Positions 26,144 through 35,567 are shown, counted from the stretch's first letter. The stretch is DNA of 64,000 nt from Anaerolineaceae bacterium (GCA_020634115.1 JACKCH010000018.1:62001-126000); one strand, 5' to 3'. The notes: generated by a model from the letters alone, not told the origin. A program made the numbers and translations.

Positions 26144-27844
26144 TCAGGATGATGATGCCGCGAACCAGCGGTAATCAATATCCGGGAATATTTTGTCTAA
26201 TTCCCAGTATTGCTCGGCTAGTTCCCGGTTGGGTTGGTCACTTTCCAGGCTGCGCGCCAGCTTGTCAAACCGTTCGACATGTTGGCTGAAGCGTTGAATG
26301 GCATACTGCCGCGCCTGCCCGGTTGTGACCAGGAACGGCCAATCCGAGCTTTCCAGCAGCAGCAGTTCCCGCGCCATCTGGCTGAGGACGGTGCGCTGGT
26401 CGTCTGACGGGGACGTAAACTGCGTCGCCAGCGTTTCCATGCGGGCTTCCGCTTCGTGAATCGGCCCCCACATCCAGTGCGTCTCGGCATTATCCCAGGT
26501 GAAGTGACCGCCCGCCGCGCCCCACGAACTTTCCGGAATATGCAGGACACTCTTTGGTGGGTGCTGGGTAATGAAGGTGGTCGCGGTAGTGAGTTCCACG
26601 TCCGGATCTGCTGCCAGCAGGCGCAGCACCTTGCCAATCCAGGTGATGCCTTCGAACCACCAGTGGCCGAAAAGCTCCGTATCATAGTTCGAGGCGATCA
26701 GGCCGTATTCGCCGGTTTTCTGGTAATTTTCTCGAATCAGATCGCCGACTAAATGCGCGAAGTGTTCGGCGTGCTGATCCACTTTATAGCTGGCCCAATC
26801 CGGGTGATAGTAGTCTTTTTGGCCGAGTTCCACATCTTCGCCCGTTACCCGCCAGTACTGCATCCCGCTGGTTCCGGCTTTACGATGAAACTCGCGGTAG
26901 TCGAAGTCGCCGGGATACCCCCAGTCAGCGCTCCAGACCTGCTGCCCGGTGCGGTTGTTCCGCCCAATCACGGCCACCCCGGAATGCTCGTCTGCACCCG
27001 GCCCGGCTACTGTGTCGCTCACATAGTACGCCTGGAACGTGGTCGCGGATCGTGCCGGGACAGTGGACGACGCTGGAATCACATAGCGCCGTTTGATCGC
27101 GCCATATGGCCCGATGACTTCCCCGGCGGCAACCCCAACCGGCTGCCCGCCAGTAATGGTATGCGTCTCGCTAAAAAACACTTTGAGGCCATTTTGCGCC
27201 AGGAAGGTTTCGATGCCAGGGCGTTTCAGCCCGCTTTCGGTGATATAGGCCGGGCGGTAGGCGCATTCCGGCAGCCAGATGCCGGTGGGCTGGCGTCCAA
27301 ACATCCGTTTATAGCTGCTGACACCGGCTTTAATCTGTCCATTAATCGCGCTGTCCCGCCCCAGCAGCGGGAGATAGCCATGCGTGGCGGCGCTGGTCGT
27401 GATCTCGATAAAGCCTTCATCCTGCAACCGCCGGAAACTGCCGATGATGTCCCGATTAAAACGAGCGTCGAAAGCCTGTTTAATCCCTTCAAACCACTTT
27501 TTATACCATTCGGCCAACTGGCGTAAATAGGCGTTTTCAGTCTCTTCAGTTTCAAAATAAACCATATCTTCTTGGGCGGCTTCGATTTTTTCATCCAGAT
27601 ACTGGTCAAAATGATCCAGTACATCCGCATCGGCCAACTGCTCCGCGAGAATTGGCGTGATACCGACAGTCAGCTGGTAAGGTATACCATCTTCCTTGAG
27701 ATCATAGAGAGTTTGCAGCAGCGGGATATAAGTCTCGCTGGCGGCTTCATGAATCCATTCTTCCCCGTGCGGCCATCGGCCAGCTAACCGGGCGTAGGGG
27801 AGGTGGCTGTGTAAAACAAACGTAAAGGCTCCGAGTGCGCTCAC
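26144..27844 (-). CDS. 1,4-alpha-glucan branching enzyme, GH57 type
   Basis: The 566-residue enzyme of the GH57/DUF1957 class introduces alpha-1,6 branches in glycogen. The N-terminal strand is FTFVLHSHLPYAR. The nucleophile is Glu193 in WLPECAYRP and the acid/base is Asp388 in YDTELFGHWWFEG. The C-terminal helical region is present. I place the start at GTG 27844 because AGGAG lies eight bases upstream; an ATG 25 codons earlier has no such signal and would add an unrelated sequence. It opens the operon branching enzyme-glgA-glgC-GH57. No GH13 branching enzyme is seen in the window. Confidence 0.92.
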   Translation of the reverse strand: MSALGAFTFVLHSHLPYARLAGRWPHGEEWIHEAASETYIPLLQTLYDLKEDGIPYQLTVGITPILAEQLADADVLDHFDQYLDEKIEAAQEDMVYFETEETENAYLRQLAEWYKKWFEGIKQAFDARFNRDIIGSFRRLQDEGFIEITTSAATHGYLPLLGRDSAINGQIKAGVSSYKRMFGRQPTGIWLPECAYRPAYITESGLKRPGIETFLAQNGLKVFFSETHTITGGQPVGVAAGEVIGPYGAIKRRYVIPASSTVPARSATTFQAYYVSDTVAGPGADEHSGVAVIGRNNRTGQQVWSADWGYPGDFDYREFHRKAGTSGMQYWRVTGEDVELGQKDYYHPDWASYKVDQHAEHFAHLVGDLIRENYQKTGEYGLIASNYDTELFGHWWFEGITWIGKVLRLLAADPDVELTTATTFITQHPPKSVLHIPESSWGAAGGHFTWDNAETHWMWGPIHEAEARMETLATQFTSPSDDQRTVLSQMARELLLLESSDWPFLVTTGQARQYAIQRFSQHVERFDKLARSLESDQPNRELAEQYWELDKIFPDIDYRWFAASSS

Positions 27845-27884
27845 GGGCGATACTCCTGAATATTGACAAAACTTGCAGAATGGG

Positions 27885-27914
27885 ATTGTAACGAGTGGAG
27901 GTGGGGTCGTGCAA
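27885..27914 (-). promoter_or_regulatory. candidate promoter of the glycogen operon
   Basis: On the minus strand a TACAAT box (27885-27890) follows a weak TTGCAC (27909-27914) after 18 bases, and lies about 40 bases upstream of the branching-enzyme start. The -10 matches well, the -35 poorly. Confidence 0.3.
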
Positions 27915-27970
27915 CCCAATCGCCCGCAATTCGTTCTGGAATTACCTGGGTTACGGGGATATTCCGCTGC

Positions 27971-28489
27971 TTATGCCCCCCGGTTGCCGGGATGGTCTGT
28001 AGAATCATCTTCCATCACTGTCCCCATAATGATGAAGTCCGCCCATATTAAAAACACCTGGCTGTTGCTGTTATACATCAGCCGGGTGCGCCACGACAGC
28101 CTCAACCACATATAGGCGATGCGCCGCCGTTCGTAGCGGGTCGTGCGTTCCAGGAGTTCATGATACCAGCGCGGATACGGCAGATAATTGACGTGAAACT
28201 CCGTGATGAGCGGGAGGTCCTGATAGGCCAGATAAGTCGCCAGCACCAGCACGACTCCCAGACCAGCGAGGGCCGCCTGAGCCTCCGGTGAGGAAACCGC
28301 CCATCCACCCAGCCCAATGAGCAGCCCCCCAGTCCAGCCCACCAGCGGTAGCAGCGGCAGGAATAATTTTTCCTGGCCGCCGTACTGTTCAAACAGGGTG
28401 ATGATCGGCCCTTTCAGCAGGCCAATAAACATCAGAGTCGTGCGGATAAGGAAGAACAGACTGAGAAGGAGAATCAGCAGGTATGCCAT
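27971..28489 (-). CDS. small integral membrane protein paired with a SPASM protein
   Basis: The 172-residue protein has three membrane segments (about 3-25, 45-65 and 72-95) followed by a cytosolic amphipathic tail rich in Arg and Tyr. I do not recognise a family. ATG 28489 (MAYLLILLLSLFFL) begins just after the radical SAM gene stop at 28500, so the two are very probably co-transcribed. An earlier in-frame start would lie inside the upstream gene. Confidence 0.65.
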   Translation of the reverse strand: MAYLLILLLSLFFLIRTTLMFIGLLKGPIITLFEQYGGQEKLFLPLLPLVGWTGGLLIGLGGWAVSSPEAQAALAGLGVVLVLATYLAYQDLPLITEFHVNYLPYPRWYHELLERTTRYERRRIAYMWLRLSWRTRLMYNSNSQVFLIWADFIIMGTVMEDDSTDHPGNRGA

Positions 28490-28499
28490 ATTGGGTGTC

Positions 28500-29630
28500 C
28501 TACATGCGCAGCAGTGACCGGGGGCCTTTATAGAGTGGACAGACACACCGCTCGCATTCTGGCCGCGCTCCGCTCCGGTAGGCCTGCCGGAGCGCCTGAG
28601 CCGCGTCGGTGTTCACGGCCTCTTTGAGCGATACCGCCTGGCCGTTTTCGCTTGGTTGTGGGTGAAGCTGACCGAAGGCGGGCAGGAAATAACATGGGCG
28701 CAATGTGCCATCTACCTCAACCACCACATTAATATGGGGGGCGTTACAGCGTGGTCGTGGGAAATCGCTTTCCCTGTTGATCGCCGCGAAATAATCCACC
28801 ATGCGCCGCATCTTGGGCGGTGATTCGGCGATTAACCCGCTAGCGAAATCATCCGCGAAACGTGCTTCTACCGTGTCCAGGACGTGCGCCAGTTCCCGGA
28901 CATCATTTGGCGTCAGGGCGGTCATCAGTGGGCTGTGGTCTGCCGGGGTCATCACCGGGAGACTGGCATCCGCTGTGAAGCGAGGGCCGAACGCGAAGGT
29001 GTTGCTGACATCCACCGTCAAAAAGCTGATTCGCGTTACATCAGCGGCTTTGGCGCTGGCGATAATCTGGGGGATTTCCTGATAATTGCCGCGCTGTACG
29101 GTTGTGCGCGTCACCACCGGCAGGCCGCCCGCCCGCACCGCGCGTATCCCATCCAGCACCAGGTCAAAGGCATTCACTCCCCGGATAGCGTGATACGTCT
29201 CCGCCGTACCGGCATCCAGGCTGACAATCACCTCATCCACGCTCGCAATGACGGCATCCGCTTGTTTGCGCAGCAGCAGGCCGTTTGTCAGCAGCATCAC
29301 GTAGACGCCGGACTCGCGGAAGCGCTGGGCAATTTCCGGCCAGTGGGGATGCTGCATGGCCTCCCCGCCGCTCAGGAGCAACCAGCGCACCTGAAGTTCC
29401 TGACAGGCGTCCACCAGGGTGTCCACCAGCGCCAATGACATATTCCGGCGCGGGTTACGCCAGATGTCACAGGTGACGCACTGGCTGTTGCACCCATCCG
29501 TCAGGTACAGCACGATCAGCGGGAGCGTGTGCAGGCGATCTCCCATCAGGTTCAAAAGCGGCTTGGCCCGTAACATCCAGCAGAATCCGTATCCCAAAGA
29601 AGTTGCTTTAACGTCTGTCGCTACGTCCAT
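28500..29630 (-). CDS. radical SAM/SPASM domain protein
   Basis: The 376-residue protein has the radical SAM cluster ligands Cys47, Cys51 and Cys54 (TDGCNSQCVTC), the GGE-like LLSGGEAMQHP and the DEVIVSLDAG region. A C-terminal SPASM-like set of cysteines follows (PRCNAPHIN, RPCYFLP, CERCVCPLY) for auxiliary iron-sulfur clusters. SPASM proteins modify ribosomal peptides, enzymes or cofactors. No precursor peptide gene is visible next to it. The small membrane protein downstream is the only likely partner. Confidence 0.85.
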   Translation of the reverse strand: MDVATDVKATSLGYGFCWMLRAKPLLNLMGDRLHTLPLIVLYLTDGCNSQCVTCDIWRNPRRNMSLALVDTLVDACQELQVRWLLLSGGEAMQHPHWPEIAQRFRESGVYVMLLTNGLLLRKQADAVIASVDEVIVSLDAGTAETYHAIRGVNAFDLVLDGIRAVRAGGLPVVTRTTVQRGNYQEIPQIIASAKAADVTRISFLTVDVSNTFAFGPRFTADASLPVMTPADHSPLMTALTPNDVRELAHVLDTVEARFADDFASGLIAESPPKMRRMVDYFAAINRESDFPRPRCNAPHINVVVEVDGTLRPCYFLPAFGQLHPQPSENGQAVSLKEAVNTDAAQALRQAYRSGARPECERCVCPLYKGPRSLLRM

Positions 29631-29664
29631 TCTATGCTAAAATGAGCGCACATAGTAGTTATTA

Positions 29665-31089
29665 GTGGGCAGTCGCCTACATCCATTTATCTGGGAACGA
29701 CACGAATTGCTTATGCAAAAACTCGACATTGCGCGGTCTGAACCGGGCATACGCCTGGCTTTCATTGATAAATCGAATGCCAAAGCCATTTCCGAGACGC
29801 TGGTCGCTTTTGCGAATACCGAAGGTGGCACGCTCGTCTTTGGTTTGCGCGACGACGGCGAACCGGCCAAGAAGAAGTTCACCAATGAGGCGCTGGAAAA
29901 ACTGTTGAAAGAAGCCGGTGCGGACTGTAATCCTCCGGTGGTAATCGGGAACTGGGAACAGGTAGAAGACGAGGAAAAAGGGACGCTCTTCGTACTGCGG
30001 GTGCCGCGCAGCATCGAACTGCACGCGCTGAGTGATGGCCGCGTGCTGATCCGCAGCGGCGTGAATAACCGTCCGTTGGGGGGGCAGGAAATCCTCAAAC
30101 TGGCGAGTGCCAAGAGTACCGGCGACTTTGAGTCCGAAACCGTGCCGGGTGCGACGGCGGAGGACTTCAGCAACAAGATCATTGTGGAATACCTAGAAAA
30201 ACGCGCCGAACGTACCAAACGCCCCTATAACGGCAAGATTGCCGACCTCCTGAAGGAAATCGGCGCGGTAGATACCAATGGGACGGCCACCGTTGCCGGG
30301 CTGCTGCTGTTCAGCGAGTATCCACAGCACTGGCTGCCGCAAAGCAGTGTGGTGTTCGCCAAATTCGTCGGCAAAACGCCGCGTGGCGAAGATGGGTTAG
30401 CCGGATACACCCGCCGCGAAGAACTGACCGGCCCGCTGCCCCGTCTGATCGAAAACGCCTGGAATCTCATCTGGAGTGAAATGGCGGTCAGCGCGGTGGT
30501 CAAAGGGTTGGAGCGCGAAGAAACGCACGAATACCCCCAATTTGCCGTTCGTGAGGCGATTGTGAATGCAATCTGCCATCGGGATTACCGCCTGAAGGGG
30601 CGGCGTATCGAAATTCGCATGTATTCAGATCGTCTGGAGGTCATCTCACCGGGTGGTCTGCCGGGCTTCATTACCATCGAAAACATCGTTGAGGAACACT
30701 TCAGCCGTAATCCCCGCGTCGTGAATGGACTGTTCCAATGGGGCTATATCGAAGAACTCGGCCTGGGGATTGACCGCATGATGGAAGTGATGAGCCAGGC
30801 TGGGCATAAACCGCCGTATTTTGACGCGCGGCCTTACAGCTTTGCGGTTACACTTTATAACGAACGGGAAAAACAAAAAGCGCCGGAATGGGCGCGGAAC
30901 ACCAATCACCGCCAGGCGCGGGCGCTGCAATACATCCGTGAGCATGGCTCGATCACCAACCGTGAGTACCGTTCGTTGTGTGAAGGTGTCTCGGCGGAAA
31001 CCTTGCGGCTTGATCTGGTTGATATGGTGGAGCAAGGGATTCTGCTTAAAGTGGGAGCAAAGAAAGGAACGTACTATATCCTGAAATAG
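29665..31089 (+). CDS. AlbA_2 (Schlafen-type) / HATPase_c_4 ATP-binding protein
   Basis: The product has up to 474 residues. The N-terminal AlbA_2 domain shows VAFANTEGGTLVFGLRDDGE. The middle GHKL-like domain shows FAVREAIVNAICHRDY and RLEVISPGGLPG. A C-terminal winged-helix-like segment (about 410-470; HGSITNREYRSLCEGVSAET) probably binds DNA. Such proteins are annotated as transcriptional regulators or RecG-like helicase relatives, but they are not helicases. The start is uncertain: GTG 29665, TTG 29707 and ATG 29713 are in frame and none has a strong ribosome-binding site. It diverges from the SPASM gene. Confidence 0.78.
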   Translation: MGSRLHPFIWERHELLMQKLDIARSEPGIRLAFIDKSNAKAISETLVAFANTEGGTLVFGLRDDGEPAKKKFTNEALEKLLKEAGADCNPPVVIGNWEQVEDEEKGTLFVLRVPRSIELHALSDGRVLIRSGVNNRPLGGQEILKLASAKSTGDFESETVPGATAEDFSNKIIVEYLEKRAERTKRPYNGKIADLLKEIGAVDTNGTATVAGLLLFSEYPQHWLPQSSVVFAKFVGKTPRGEDGLAGYTRREELTGPLPRLIENAWNLIWSEMAVSAVVKGLEREETHEYPQFAVREAIVNAICHRDYRLKGRRIEIRMYSDRLEVISPGGLPGFITIENIVEEHFSRNPRVVNGLFQWGYIEELGLGIDRMMEVMSQAGHKPPYFDARPYSFAVTLYNEREKQKAPEWARNTNHRQARALQYIREHGSITNREYRSLCEGVSAETLRLDLVDMVEQGILLKVGAKKGTYYILK

Positions 31090-31131
31090 CGCACATGATG
31101 CGACGATAACAGGATTAGGATACCGATCTCT

Positions 31132-33432
31132 ATGGTTGCTTTATTGAACTGGGTTATTTGGGGCAGTCTGGTCATTCATTCGACCCTGCTCGTATATGCC
31201 TTTATCCGGCGTAAGTGGCTTCGGACGCGATTCCTGTGGCTGGGGTTGACGATCCTCTTCTCGGCAGCGGCAGCGAGCACTTTTCTGCTTTCGGAGTCGG
31301 TGTTATTAGCCGGGCGTTCCGGCAGGGGATTCGCGCTGGTGCTGACGCTGGCGGCACTGTTGACCTCACTTGGTGCGTTGGTGCTGTTGGATGTGAAGCG
31401 TTCCGGGGAGCGCAGCCTGCTGCGTAGTTGGTTGCTGCTTGGCTTGGTCGGAATCGTGATCCTCTCCGTCGTCAGCTTTATGGGGGATGGTGCTCGGGTA
31501 GGACAGTCGGATTGGCTGGCGGAGATGGTGGCATCGCCTTCGCCTATCAGCCTGGCGACATTGGCGGGTTTAGGAATCGTCACCCTGTTCTTGCTGGGTA
31601 TCACCTTTCGGTCATTTTACCTGGCGACCCTGCCAGAGAGCGCCAACCGTTCACTCTTCTGGGTGATGGATATTGCGCTGGTCGTCATCAGCATCATTAT
31701 GATTATCAGCGGGGCCGAAACCCTGGTTTTATCCGGAATCATCGCGCTTACATTGGGTGTGGTCGGTTCCGTATATGTTCAGGTTTCCTACCGGGTGTTT
31801 GATATTCGCAGCAGCCTGAATCTGTTTTTACAGACCCTGATTCTGATTGCACTGGTCGCGTTACTGCTGTACGGTTCGTTGGCGTTGCTAGATAATATCC
31901 CGATTGAGCCGGGCATTCAGAAAGGTATCCTCATCACCCTGTTGGCAATCGGCATTACGTTGATCTATTTGCCGCTACGGGGCCTATCAATGGCTTTGAC
32001 TGCACCTCTGCTGCGTGCATCCGGGATGAATCCCACCCTGGCGACCCGCCGTTACAGCCAGCAGGTTTCCAAAGCCGTTGAACTGGATGAATTGATTCAC
32101 GTGGGGACAGAAACACTGAATGAAGTGATGGGTGTGCGCCGCTCCGGGCTGCTCCTGGTGAATGATATCGTACATGGCAACGGCTCGATTGAACTCCTGG
32201 TGATTCCGGGTGGCGGCTTCGTGGATATGAAAGATGTCCGGGGGCGGATCGCCAAGGCCAGCCCGATTTACCGGAAACTAGCAGAAGAACAGTCTCCAAT
32301 ACCGCAGTTTGACCTGGAATTCAGCCCTGAATACCGGGATTTAAGCGAAAATGAGCGGCAGTTCTTTAAATCATTGGGGATGAGCGCTTATGCCCCGGTG
32401 GTGGTGGAAAACACGGTGATTGGTATCCTCGCCTGTGGTCCCAAAGTCAGTGACGCGCCTTTTTATGCCCGTGATCTTGAACTGCTCTCGACAATGGCGA
32501 ATCAGACCGGTGTAGCGCTGCGTAACGCCCGTTTGGTGGCTGATCTGCGCCACCTGAACCGTAGTATGCAGTCCTTAAACACCGGCCTGGAGGCGGCTAA
32601 TCAGCGCCTGGACGAACTCGACCAGGTGAAAACGGATTTCGTGACCATCGCCAGCCATGAGCTGCGGACTCCACTGGCGCAGATGCGCGGCTATACCGAT
32701 ATTCTGGATGCACTCAACGAGGGCGGGATGTTAGACCAGGATCAGATCGGCGGAATGGTCAATAACCTGCGCAAAGCGACGGAACGGATGGAAGAACTCA
32801 TTGCCGCCATGTTGGATGTGAGCCAGTTGGACGTGAACGCGATGGATTTGCGCTTTGCCCAGACCACCCCGGAAGCGGTGGTGCGGATGGCGATTGAACC
32901 GCTGACCGATGTCATTAAACAGCGAAAACTTACCCTTTCGGCGCGGGGGTTGCGCGGTCTGCCCCCGATTGAGGCCGATATGCAGCGGTTGGTGCAGTCC
33001 ATTCGGAATGTGGTGGTGAACGCGATTAAATTCACCCCGGACGGTGGACGCATCGAAATCAATGCCGGTTTGCGTCCGCCCGATGAATACAGCCCTGACG
33101 AAAGTATCCTGATTACGATCTCCGATTCCGGCGTGGGTGTTAACCGGGACGACCTGGAACTCATTTTTGAGAAGTTTTACCGGGGACACGACCCCAGCCT
33201 GCACTCAACCGGTGCGTACAAATTCATGGGTGCTGGGCCGGGTCTGGGGCTGACCATCGCACGCGGCATGATCGAGGGACATGGTGGGCGTATCTGGGCG
33301 GAGAGTACCGGGCATGACATGGAAAAATGCCCCGGCTCAACGTTTTACATCCAACTGCCGCTGCATCCTCCGGCTAAGGCGCGGCGGGTGCTGCCGTTCG
33401 AGCCGCAGGCCGCCGAAGGTGGTAACGCCTGA
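31132..33432 (+). CDS. membrane sensor histidine kinase with GAF domain
   Basis: The 766-residue kinase has an N-terminal half with about eight membrane segments (about 1-275), a GAF domain (about 320-475), a short coiled coil (about 478-500), HisKA with His509 in IASHELRTPL, and HATPase_c (N box NVVVNAIKFTPDGG, G1 DSGVGV, F box FEKFYRG, G2 GAGPGLGL). All catalytic residues are present, unlike the kinase at 4.1-6.4 kb. No response regulator gene is adjacent, so its partner may be the orphan receiver protein at 14.2 kb or lie elsewhere. A likely terminator for this gene lies inside the 3' end of the converging racemase gene. Confidence 0.92.
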   Translation: MVALLNWVIWGSLVIHSTLLVYAFIRRKWLRTRFLWLGLTILFSAAAASTFLLSESVLLAGRSGRGFALVLTLAALLTSLGALVLLDVKRSGERSLLRSWLLLGLVGIVILSVVSFMGDGARVGQSDWLAEMVASPSPISLATLAGLGIVTLFLLGITFRSFYLATLPESANRSLFWVMDIALVVISIIMIISGAETLVLSGIIALTLGVVGSVYVQVSYRVFDIRSSLNLFLQTLILIALVALLLYGSLALLDNIPIEPGIQKGILITLLAIGITLIYLPLRGLSMALTAPLLRASGMNPTLATRRYSQQVSKAVELDELIHVGTETLNEVMGVRRSGLLLVNDIVHGNGSIELLVIPGGGFVDMKDVRGRIAKASPIYRKLAEEQSPIPQFDLEFSPEYRDLSENERQFFKSLGMSAYAPVVVENTVIGILACGPKVSDAPFYARDLELLSTMANQTGVALRNARLVADLRHLNRSMQSLNTGLEAANQRLDELDQVKTDFVTIASHELRTPLAQMRGYTDILDALNEGGMLDQDQIGGMVNNLRKATERMEELIAAMLDVSQLDVNAMDLRFAQTTPEAVVRMAIEPLTDVIKQRKLTLSARGLRGLPPIEADMQRLVQSIRNVVVNAIKFTPDGGRIEINAGLRPPDEYSPDESILITISDSGVGVNRDDLELIFEKFYRGHDPSLHSTGAYKFMGAGPGLGLTIARGMIEGHGGRIWAESTGHDMEKCPGSTFYIQLPLHPPAKARRVLPFEPQAAEGGNA

Positions 33433-33448
33433 GCCGAATAGGGGGAAT

Positions 33449-33467
33449 GTGTAAGGGCGCGATATAT
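33449..33467. repeat. degenerate REP-like element
   Basis: AAGGGCGCGATATATTGC resembles the first half of the palindrome at 9051 (a GGGGC..GATA..ATC type core), but the right arm has decayed. It sits between the kinase and the racemase gene. Confidence 0.25.
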
Positions 33468-33513
33468 TGCATTAGCACACCCTGATGACTATCAACCGAA
33501 TACCCGTTCAGTT

Positions 33514-34377
33514 TTAGGTGATTGGCTTGATCTGAGAGGCATTATGCCTCTCATTTGCTTTTAAGAGGCGTGGTGGCATCGCATCGGCTTGCCATACGGC
33601 CTGTTGCACCAGCCCGTCTAAGCCGATTAACGTATGCAGCATCATGCTGAACTGTGCCGGGTCGCCGCTGGTATAATACTGGTTTTCCGCTGTGTCAGGA
33701 CGAATCGCAGACGGCCACACCCGCGCGGTTTGACGGGCGACTGCCGGGCCGGGGTTCACAATGTGCATCTTGTCCCCAACGAGTGCCTGAATCGTCTCGG
33801 TAAGAAAGGGGAAGTGGGTACAGGCCAATACAACGTGGTCAGCACCCGCATCCAGCATGGGCTGGAGATGATCGGCGATGATACGCCGGCTTTCTGGCGT
33901 GTGCTGGCTGTTGTTTTCGACAATCTCCACCAATTCGGGCGCGACCTGCGTAATCACGCGGGTATCGCTGGCGAACTGCTGGCGCACCCGCGCATACAGC
34001 GGGCCAGAAGCCGTCGCCTGGGTGGTCAGGACACCGATCACGCCGGAATGCGTAGCGGTTGCTGCTGGTTTCACGGCGGGTTCCATACCAACCAATGGAA
34101 TACCGGAGTACTGCGCTCGTAGATCAAGCAGACTGGCGGCACTGGCAGCGTTGCAGGCGATCACAATCACGACTGCACCCTGGTCAATCAGGAAATCGGC
34201 AATCGCTGTGACATAAGCCCGGACTTCAGCATGGGGGCGGGGGCCATAGGGTAGATGATCTTGGTCGGCGAAGTAGATCGTCGGGTAGTCAGGTAGCAGG
34301 GCATGAATCTCGCGCAGGACGGATAAACCGCCAACGCCCGAATCCAGAACGCCGATTTTAGCGCCGGGCATGGTCAT
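33514..34377 (-). CDS. murI: glutamate racemase
   Basis: The 287-residue enzyme interconverts L- and D-glutamate for peptidoglycan. It has the N-terminal IGVLDSGVGGLSVLR, the two catalytic cysteines in IACNAASA and LACTHFPF, and YFADQDHLPYG. I favour ATG 34377, six bases after GAGG; ATG 34371 is also possible. The start overlaps the end of the amidotransferase gene by 20 bases. An inverted repeat with a T-rich tail on the other strand lies within its last codons. Confidence 0.93.
   Translation of the reverse strand: MTMPGAKIGVLDSGVGGLSVLREIHALLPDYPTIYFADQDHLPYGPRPHAEVRAYVTAIADFLIDQGAVVIVIACNAASAASLLDLRAQYSGIPLVGMEPAVKPAATATHSGVIGVLTTQATASGPLYARVRQQFASDTRVITQVAPELVEIVENNSQHTPESRRIIADHLQPMLDAGADHVVLACTHFPFLTETIQALVGDKMHIVNPGPAVARQTARVWPSAIRPDTAENQYYTSGDPAQFSMMLHTLIGLDGLVQQAVWQADAMPPRLLKANERHNASQIKPIT
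33533..33553 (+). terminator. plus-strand terminator-like hairpin inside the murI 3' end
   Basis: TGAGAGGCAT (33533-33542) and ATGCCTCTCA (33544-33553) pair perfectly and TTTGCTTTT follows on the plus strand. It is placed to end transcripts of the histidine kinase gene while also encoding the last residues of the racemase on the opposite strand. Confidence 0.5.
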
Positions 34378-35089
34378 ACGCCGCCTCAACGAAGGCAGCA
34401 AACAGACGCCTCGCTAATGGGTCGTCTGCGTAGATGTCTTCGGGATGCCACTGGACGCTCAGAACAAAGTGCTTGCCCGGCAGTTCTAACCCTTCCACAA
34501 TCCCATCGGGTGCATGTGCTGTGACGTGTAAGCCGGGTGCGACCAGCTCAACGGCCTGGTGATGCAGGCTGTTCACCCAGGTCTGTTCCGTTCCCAGGAT
34601 GTCGTGCAACCGGCTTTCCGGGTTGATAGTGACTTCGTGTGCGATGAAGTTGCGCGGGATGTCACGGGGCGTACTGTGGATGATGGGACTTGCGGTTTCT
34701 GAGGCGATGTCTTGAATCAGCGTACCGCCCAACGCGACATTCAAGAGTTGGTGTCCCCGGCAAATGGCGAAAAGCGGGCGGTCTTCCTCAACCGCCCAGC
34801 GGGCGATAGCGAGTTCTGCTTCGTCCCGCCGGTCATCCGGGTCTTGTGTCAGGGCGTGTCTTGCCATATGGTAGCGCTGCGGATTGACATCCCGGCCACC
34901 GGGCAGCAGGATACCATCGACCTGTTCGTAGATGGCTCGCAGTGTTTCCATACCCACATGAACCGGAATCAAAACAGGCAACCCTCCGGCGCTGTCAATG
35001 GCCTTAATATTGCCTGTAGATACCTGATTATAGAGGCCTCGCTCAGGAACCGTATACGAAGCCGTTGTGATACCGATCAGGGGTTTCAA
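34358..35089 (-). CDS. class I amidotransferase-like hydrolase (peptidase C26, gamma-glutamyl-GABA hydrolase type)
   Basis: The 243-residue protein of the PuuD-like group has the nucleophile elbow FAICRGHQLLNVALGG, LLPGGRDVNP as the oxyanion region and VQWHPED carrying the His of the triad. The family hydrolyses gamma-glutamyl amides in polyamine or wall-related metabolism. The start is TTG 35089, behind GGAAG, ten bases after the ribosomal protein L19 stop. It overlaps murI, which suggests joint expression with a glutamate-related function, though the true substrate is unknown. Confidence 0.85.
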   Translation of the reverse strand: MKPLIGITTASYTVPERGLYNQVSTGNIKAIDSAGGLPVLIPVHVGMETLRAIYEQVDGILLPGGRDVNPQRYHMARHALTQDPDDRRDEAELAIARWAVEEDRPLFAICRGHQLLNVALGGTLIQDIASETASPIIHSTPRDIPRNFIAHEVTINPESRLHDILGTEQTWVNSLHHQAVELVAPGLHVTAHAPDGIVEGLELPGKHFVLSVQWHPEDIYADDPLARRLFAAFVEAAYDHARR

Positions 35090-35099
35090 CCTGACTTCC

Positions 35100-35444
35100 T
35101 TAATAGCGTTTTTCCTTCAAGCGAGCCGCTTTACCACGCAGATCGCGGAGGTAGTATAGCTGCGCCCGGCGCACTTTGGCGTGCCGGAGGACTTCAATTT
35201 TCTCCACGCGCGGGCTTCTGAGCAGGAAAGTACGCTCAACGCCAATCCCGTGACTGGCGATCCGGCGCACGGTGAAATTGGCATCGTTACCGCCTTTGCG
35301 CACCCGGATGATAACCCCCTGGAAGACCTGAATACGTTCACGATCGCCTTCAACAATGCGAACGTGGACTTTCACGGTGTCGCCAGCGGCAATCTTGGGA
35401 TGGCCGCGATCTTCGGCAACCAGAGATTGCATTAACTCATTCAC
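35100..35444 (-). CDS. rplS: 50S ribosomal protein L19
   Basis: The 114-residue protein at the subunit interface contains FQGVIIRVRKGG, GIGVERTFLLRSP and the C-terminal VRRAQLYYLRDL of the L19 family. The GTG at 35444, six bases after an AGG, gives the usual length; the frame opens further upstream without a start signal. Genes usually beside it (trmD, rimM) are not present here; a NUDIX gene precedes it instead. Confidence 0.95.
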   Translation of the reverse strand: MNELMQSLVAEDRGHPKIAAGDTVKVHVRIVEGDRERIQVFQGVIIRVRKGGNDANFTVRRIASHGIGVERTFLLRSPRVEKIEVLRHAKVRRAQLYYLRDLRGKAARLKEKRY

Positions 35445-35567
35445 GATTAGCCTGTCCTTCCGAATAAAATACGCCCGCAGGCGCTTCAGCTTCTGTCTTA
35501 ACAGGGGTGCATTATAGCATTGAAGATTGCCGGGCGGCAAGGGGCGATCATGCCGGACGTCAGATGC

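Noticed and set aside
27862..27890. TTGACA with TTGTAA 17 bases later on the plus strand
   Set aside because: The nearest plus-strand gene is about 1.8 kb away with converse genes between, so a promoter here has nothing to drive; the minus-strand reading is preferred.
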